Notes under the pieces: generated by a model | Told to the model about the DNA's origin: nothing | The model's database searches: none | Seen by the model: the letters and a program-made list of their open reading frames with translations, nothing else | Assembly (NCBI RefSeq): GCF_900167375.1 | Contig: NZ_FUWY01000002.1 | Span: 1-64,000 of the forward strand | Source of the DNA: Anaerorhabdus furcosa | Lineage (GTDB): Bacteria; Bacillota_I; Bacilli_A; Erysipelotrichales; Erysipelotrichaceae | Length of the DNA stretch: 64,000 nt | Reading direction: 5' to 3' | Made by a program: the position numbers and the translations under genes | Part shown: positions 60,642 to 64,000 of the stretch, piece by piece | Position numbering within the stretch: the first letter of the stretch is position 1 | Layout: every line of letters starts with the position of its first letter

Positions 60642-60875
60642 TAGTTGATAAAATATAAAGTTGTATTAATGGAAAAGTTTAATTATAATACAATTACGAT
60701 AGTTACAAAGCAAAGGGAGATGATGAATCCGGCGCATTTGATGTTACATAATCAGTAACGTGAATGAAACGTGGAAAACATAAGTAATCAAAATTGATGG
60801 TTAACTACCTAGAATCTAGGTGTTATTATCATGTCAAATTGATTATTTATTGAATTTCACATCTAGAGTATAAGC

Positions 60876-60903
60876 AGACTGTGAAATTACACGGTCTTTT
60901 ATT
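60876..60903 (+). terminator. terminator in the gap before the methyltransferase
   Basis: AGACTGTG-AAATTA-CACGGTCT (one G-T pair) followed by TTTTATTTTG. It lies 235 bases after the VOC gene. The gap (60642-60875) holds only a 12-codon frame at 60720 with a fair ribosome-binding site, which I do not call a gene. Confidence 0.75.
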
Positions 60904-60930
60904 TTGTAACTATCGTTAGAAGAGGGAAAT

Positions 60931-61764
60931 ATGGAAAAATTATTTGAACTAATAAAAAATAAACCAGAATTATACAAACAATCAAAAAATATATGGGAGG
61001 ATTCTCATATATCAAAAGGGATGTTAGAAGCACATTTGGATACTGAATTTGAAGGAGCAACTCGCAAATTAGAAATTGTAGAAAAATCTATAGATTGGAT
61101 ATCTTCAATAGCACCAAGTAAGACATATCATAAATTGCTTGATTTAGGGTGTGGACCAGGGATTTATTGTGAGCGATTTAAAAACCAAGGATATGAGGTG
61201 GTAGGTATCGATATTTCGAAGCGTTCTATTGATTATGCGAAAGATTCTGCAATAAAACAAAATCTTAATATCCATTATATTCATGGTGACTATACAAATC
61301 ATGAGTTTGATGAAAAGATGGATCTTGTAACCATGATTTATTGTGATTTTGGAGTCTTAGCACCAGATATAAGAGTAAACTTATTGAAGAAAGTACTTCA
61401 TGTGCTTGATGAAGGTGGTGTATTTATCTTTGATGTATTTACTAAGGAACAGTATACAAATAAACCTGAATTTAAGAAGTGGAGTTTCAATGAAAGTGGG
61501 TTTTGGTGTGAAAAAGATCATTTATTGCTTCATGCTTTTTATCGTTATGAAAAAGAAAGTACATTTTTAAATGAATATATTATTGTACAAGAAGAGAATA
61601 AAAATATTGAATCTTATATGGTTTGGGAGCATGTATTTACTGAAGAAGAAATTAGGAATGATTTATTGAAGGCAGGTTTTAGCTCCTGTACATTCTATAA
61701 TGAACTTTGTGGTGAGTTATATACTGGCAAGGGAAATACTATGGCAATTGTAGCAAGAAAATAG
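60931..61764 (+). CDS. class I SAM-dependent methyltransferase
   Basis: A 277-residue methyltransferase. Motif I is LDLGCGPGIYCERF (about 70-83), followed by VVGIDISKRSIDYAK (acidic ribose-binding Asp), HYIHGDYTN and DLVTMIYCDFGVLAP (motif IV). The N-terminal 60 residues (SKNIWEDSHISKGMLEAHLD) are shared with a Firmicutes methyltransferase group of unknown substrate. AGAGGGA precedes the ATG. Independent transcript. Confidence 0.85.
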   Translation: MEKLFELIKNKPELYKQSKNIWEDSHISKGMLEAHLDTEFEGATRKLEIVEKSIDWISSIAPSKTYHKLLDLGCGPGIYCERFKNQGYEVVGIDISKRSIDYAKDSAIKQNLNIHYIHGDYTNHEFDEKMDLVTMIYCDFGVLAPDIRVNLLKKVLHVLDEGGVFIFDVFTKEQYTNKPEFKKWSFNESGFWCEKDHLLLHAFYRYEKESTFLNEYIIVQEENKNIESYMVWEHVFTEEEIRNDLLKAGFSSCTFYNELCGELYTGKGNTMAIVARK

Positions 61765-61779
61765 TTTGTATTAATCCAA

Positions 61780-61808
61780 TTGATATGTAACGACAAATGC
61801 GTTACAAT
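61780..61808 (+). promoter_or_regulatory. toxin-antitoxin promoter with embedded operator
   Basis: TTGATA at 61780-61785, a 17-base spacer and TACAAT at 61803-61808. The perfect inverted repeat TGTAACG-N7-CGTTACA (61786-61806) fills the spacer and enters the -10, the expected target of an autoregulating antitoxin. Confidence 0.8.
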
Positions 61809-61832
61809 GATGACATGAAAGAAGGTATGATT

Positions 61833-62150
61833 GTGAAAAAAACAGCAACTTTAAATTTAAGAGTAAATCCTATTGTAAAGGAACGGGCGGAAGAAGTTTT
61901 AAACCAATTAGGTATTCCAATGTCAATTGCCATTGATATGTATTTAAATCAAATATCTATGACTGGCGGTATTCCGTTCGCTATTTCACTTCCTAAGCCT
62001 TCTCCTAATATCAACATTGAGGGTATGACAGATGATGAATTACTCAATAAGCTTAAACAAGGATTGAATGATGTTAAGAATGGTAATGTAGAAGATGCCC
62101 AAATAGCATTTGATAAATTTAAAAGAAAAGTAAAGCGTGAAAAAATATAA
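61833..62150 (+). CDS. RelB/DinJ-family antitoxin
   Basis: A 105-residue protein from a GTG at 61833 (GAAGG 7 bases upstream); ATGs at 61827 and earlier are alternatives. TATLNLRVNPIVKERAEEVLNQLGIPMSIAIDMYLNQI is the RelB/DinJ ribbon-helix-helix DNA-binding part. GGIPFAISLPKP is the typical hinge, and the acidic helical C-terminus would wrap the toxin. Overlaps the toxin gene by 14 bases. Confidence 0.9.
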   Translation: MKKTATLNLRVNPIVKERAEEVLNQLGIPMSIAIDMYLNQISMTGGIPFAISLPKPSPNINIEGMTDDELLNKLKQGLNDVKNGNVEDAQIAFDKFKRKVKREKI

Positions 62151-62454
62151 AATTAAAATAACAGAAAATGCTCTTATAGATATGGGAGAAATCTATAACT
62201 ACATTGCTCTTGATTTGTTGGTACCTGAAATAGCGATTAAACAGTATTCTAGAATAACAGATAAAATTATGAGTCTAGTTACATTACCAGAACGATTTGA
62301 GATAATTCAAATGGAAGGACTTAATCAATTAAGAAGAATGAAAATTGATAACTACTTTGTATTTTATTTAATTCAAGATGACGATGTTATTGTAACTAAT
62401 GTGTTATATAGTACGATTGAATTTAACCAATATTTTGATGTGAGTAAAACTTAA
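62137..62454 (+). CDS. RelE/ParE-family toxin
   Basis: A 105-residue toxin fold: KIKITENALIDMGEIYNYIALDLLVPEIAIKQYSRITDKIMSL, then LPERFEI, LRRMKIDNYFVFYLIQDDDVIVTNVLYST. The pattern IxxYIxxxL...A..F, LRRMxVxxYxVxY and V...I.Y matches ParE/RelE toxins; whether it cuts mRNA or inhibits gyrase is not visible. It starts with GTG inside the antitoxin gene, so it is translationally coupled. Confidence 0.88.
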   Translation: MKKYKIKITENALIDMGEIYNYIALDLLVPEIAIKQYSRITDKIMSLVTLPERFEIIQMEGLNQLRRMKIDNYFVFYLIQDDDVIVTNVLYSTIEFNQYFDVSKT

Positions 62455-62470
62455 ATACGAAATAAATAAG

Positions 62471-62509
62471 ACTTTGCCTAGTATCAACTAAGTGCAAAGT
62501 TTTATTATT
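62471..62509 (+). terminator. toxin-antitoxin terminator
   Basis: ACTTTGC and GCAAAGT pair around a 16-base loop, followed by TTTATTATTT. The rest of the gap to 62771 holds no gene I can see. Confidence 0.6.
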
Positions 62510-62771
62510 TATACTAATATAATATAAGAAGAAAATCTGATAAGCAGGATTAGGTGTGAAATTTGATTACTAATTTACAATGAGAATCAATTGTGAATGA
62601 TGCAATTAATCTGGACTTGAATTTTATTGTACTTTTGATAAAAAGCAACCGATTTATCACAAGTTAGATGACCAAAATTTTGGACAAACCTATAAAAATG
62701 ACAATGTAAAAAATATTTGATAGACGAAAAATCATTAAAATGACATGATTTAGTTACTCAAGGAGGATCAT

Positions 62772-63179
62772 ATGGAGATTGGAAAAAAGTTAAAAGAAGC
62801 ACGTGTTAACTCCGGATTAACACAAGAAGATGTTGCGGATAAAGTAAGGGTAACAAGACAAACAATGTCCAATTGGGAAAATGAAAGAAGTTATCCCGAT
62901 ATCATCAACATTATTGAACTTAGTAGTCTCTATGGTGTAACTCTCGATGAGCTATTAAAAGGAGATGAAAAGATGATTGAACATCTAGAAGAATCGACAA
63001 ATATTGTTAAAAGTAATAGACAACTTATTTTGGCGATTGTATTGAACATTTTATTAGTAATTACCTTTATTCTATTCAATGGAATCATTGAAACAAATCA
63101 CTCATTTATATTTGTCGCAATGTTTGTTGGAATACTAAGTACAAGTTTTTTATTTTATCAAATTATTAAAAAAATATAG
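62772..63179 (+). CDS. XRE-family regulator with membrane tail
   Basis: A 135-residue protein. The N-terminal HTH (1-65: IGKKLKEARVNSGLTQEDVADKVRVTRQTMSNWENERSYPDI) is a classic Cro/C1 type. Two hydrophobic segments (about 84-102 and 108-128) anchor it in the membrane, which may couple DNA binding to envelope state. AAGGAGGATC precedes the ATG. Followed 11 bases later by a small membrane protein gene. Confidence 0.88.
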   Translation: MEIGKKLKEARVNSGLTQEDVADKVRVTRQTMSNWENERSYPDIINIIELSSLYGVTLDELLKGDEKMIEHLEESTNIVKSNRQLILAIVLNILLVITFILFNGIIETNHSFIFVAMFVGILSTSFLFYQIIKKI

Positions 63180-63190
63180 GAGGAAAAGTT

Positions 63191-63517
63191 ATGTGGTATA
63201 TCGGAATATTTATATTTGTGATGATGCTGGGTGCAGTCACTTTGGCATATCAAATGTTTAAAATGATTTATTTGGATGCGAAGAGTAGAGATTTGAAACA
63301 TCCAGTATTTTGGGGAATATTTTCAATGGGTGGCAATAATGGTAGTGGTGGATTATTACTTTATTTATTAGGTAGAAATAAATATATCTCAAATATGAGT
63401 GAGACAGATCGGCGAGTTATGGAAAAACGTAAAAAATACGCATTAGTGTCACTATGTTTTATTGTTGTTGGAGCATTAGGTACGATGGCAACGGCTTTAC
63501 TTAATGGTGTATTTTAA
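63191..63517 (+). CDS. small membrane protein
   Basis: A 108-residue protein I do not recognise beyond its context. Hydrophobic segments lie at about 2-25 and 84-105, with a weaker one near 43-62. Between them is a polar loop with LDAKSRDLKHPVFWGIFSMGGNNGSGGLLLYLLGR and a basic stretch EKRKKYA. AGGAGGAAAAG precedes the ATG. It is almost certainly cotranslated with the membrane-tethered XRE regulator and may be its partner. Confidence 0.7.
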   Translation: MWYIGIFIFVMMLGAVTLAYQMFKMIYLDAKSRDLKHPVFWGIFSMGGNNGSGGLLLYLLGRNKYISNMSETDRRVMEKRKKYALVSLCFIVVGALGTMATALLNGVF

Positions 63518-63706
63518 AATAATTCAAAAAGAGATGATCAAGTGAATAGATGATTATAAAAATTTAGACTAAGAATACAATTTATGAACTCAGGCAGGTT
63601 TTATTGGAATCGATCCTCATGATATTAAGTTGAGCACATGTAATGACAACAGGTCATCTTCAAAAAAGGTAGAAAGATATTTGAAAAAATAGTTTAAATC
63701 AAACAT

Positions 63707-63746
63707 AAAAAATGAGATTTTCTAATAAAAGAAATCTCATTTTTAT
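63707..63746 (-). terminator. terminator of the DUF2130 gene
   Basis: AAATGAGATTT and AAATCTCATTT form an 11-bp perfect stem with A and T runs outside. It directly follows the minus-strand gene's stop. The gap 63518-63706 shows no gene. Confidence 0.8.
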
Positions 63747-63750
63747 TTCA

Positions 63751-64000
63751 TTATTTTTTTAATTCTTCAAACTTACTTTTCATTGTAGGATTCTTCCTAA
63801 CAAGTTTCTTAACTGTTAGATCTTCAGCTTTATCATTTGCGATACGTAAGTTATTTTCAGAAGATAGTAAAGCTTCTTTGGTTTTTTGAAGGTGAGTAAT
63901 TGTTTTGTCTATCTCGTCAATTGCAGTTGTGAACTTACGACTTGCAAGTTCAAAGTTTTTAGCGAAACCTGTTTTAAATGCATTGAGGTCATCTTCAAAA
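63751..64000 (-). CDS. DUF2130 protein, C-terminal end (partial)
   Basis: The last 82 residues of a minus-strand gene that continues beyond the window. The visible part reads [20 protein letters not shown], then a helical stretch with [44 protein letters not shown] (shown in parts here) and EELKK before TAA at 63751-63753. The [29 protein letters not shown] ending is that of DUF2130 proteins, large coiled-coil proteins related to nuclease-associated families. Function unknown. Confidence 0.75.
   Translation of the reverse strand, partial: FEDDLNAFKTGFAKNFELASRKFTTAIDEIDKTITHLQKTKEALLSSENNLRIANDKAEDLTVKKLVRKNPTMKSKFEELKK

Noticed and set aside
60720-60758. A 12-codon frame with a GGGAG site
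   Set aside because: Too short to support as a gene without conservation; mentioned only in the terminator entry.

Overview
The window looks like a low-GC Gram-positive chromosome, most likely Erysipelotrichia (Erysipelotrichaceae-like). This rests on the 16S rRNA signature at 470-550, very AT-rich coding sequence, classic AGGAGG ribosome-binding sites and a Firmicutes gene order (ecfA1-ecfA2-ecfT-truA-rplM-rpsI). I could run no database search, so the family placement is from memory of signatures and not from an alignment.

Layout. 1-5030: a complete rrn operon (16S, 23S, 5S) with no tRNA in the spacer and clear RNase III processing stems. 5-12.3 kb: housekeeping genes: a TrmR-like methyltransferase, a long acidic membrane-anchored protein of unknown role, the shared energy module of ECF vitamin transporters, truA, rplM, rpsI, then tRNA-Ile and tRNA-Ala. 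12.3-18.5 kb: an orphan YjjW-type radical-SAM activase, a gene-poor stretch, a large repeat-bearing surface protein and an amino-acid permease. 18.5-24.2 kb (mostly minus strand): a DUF1801 protein, a MerR regulator with a BtrH-like enzyme, a MATE pump behind a structured leader, a DUF1579-like protein and a WYL regulator. 24.4-46.8 kb: tmRNA, LemA/DUF2207, an EAL-domain protein, HU, HflX, an ECF S component, UppP, a CcdA-thioredoxin fusion, a kinase-like protein, VanZ, a guanine-riboswitch-controlled purine permease, a HAD phosphatase, an RND exporter with its TetR repressor, flavodoxin, LysR, and a CofE-like ligase next to an unusual GMP synthase. 46.9-64 kb is accessory: a DUF1016 nuclease, AraC-type regulators, MATE and MFS pumps, a beta-glucoside PTS operon with two antiterminator sites, a frameshifted ISL3-like IS, a dead flavoprotein gene, a toxin-antitoxin pair and the end of a DUF2130 gene.

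How genes work together. EcfA1/EcfA2/EcfT should energise solitary S components such as the one at 31.4 kb. EIIA, the BglG-type antiterminator, EIIBC and 6-phospho-beta-glucosidase form one sugar uptake and hydrolysis circuit controlled by two RAT/terminator switches. The RND pump and TetR are translationally coupled behind a promoter followed by a perfect-looking TetR palindrome. The MerR gene is co-transcribed with the BtrH-like gene from a promoter with MerR-type spacing.

Most unusual: (1) a GMP synthase whose glutaminase domain is internally truncated and has lost its catalytic Cys, 21 bases downstream of a CofE-like gamma-glutamyl ligase although no F420 genes are seen; (2) the MerR/BtrH-like pair; (3) the acidic anchored protein with an RraB-like C-terminal domain; (4) an RND pump with a long coiled-coil insertion and no adaptor gene.
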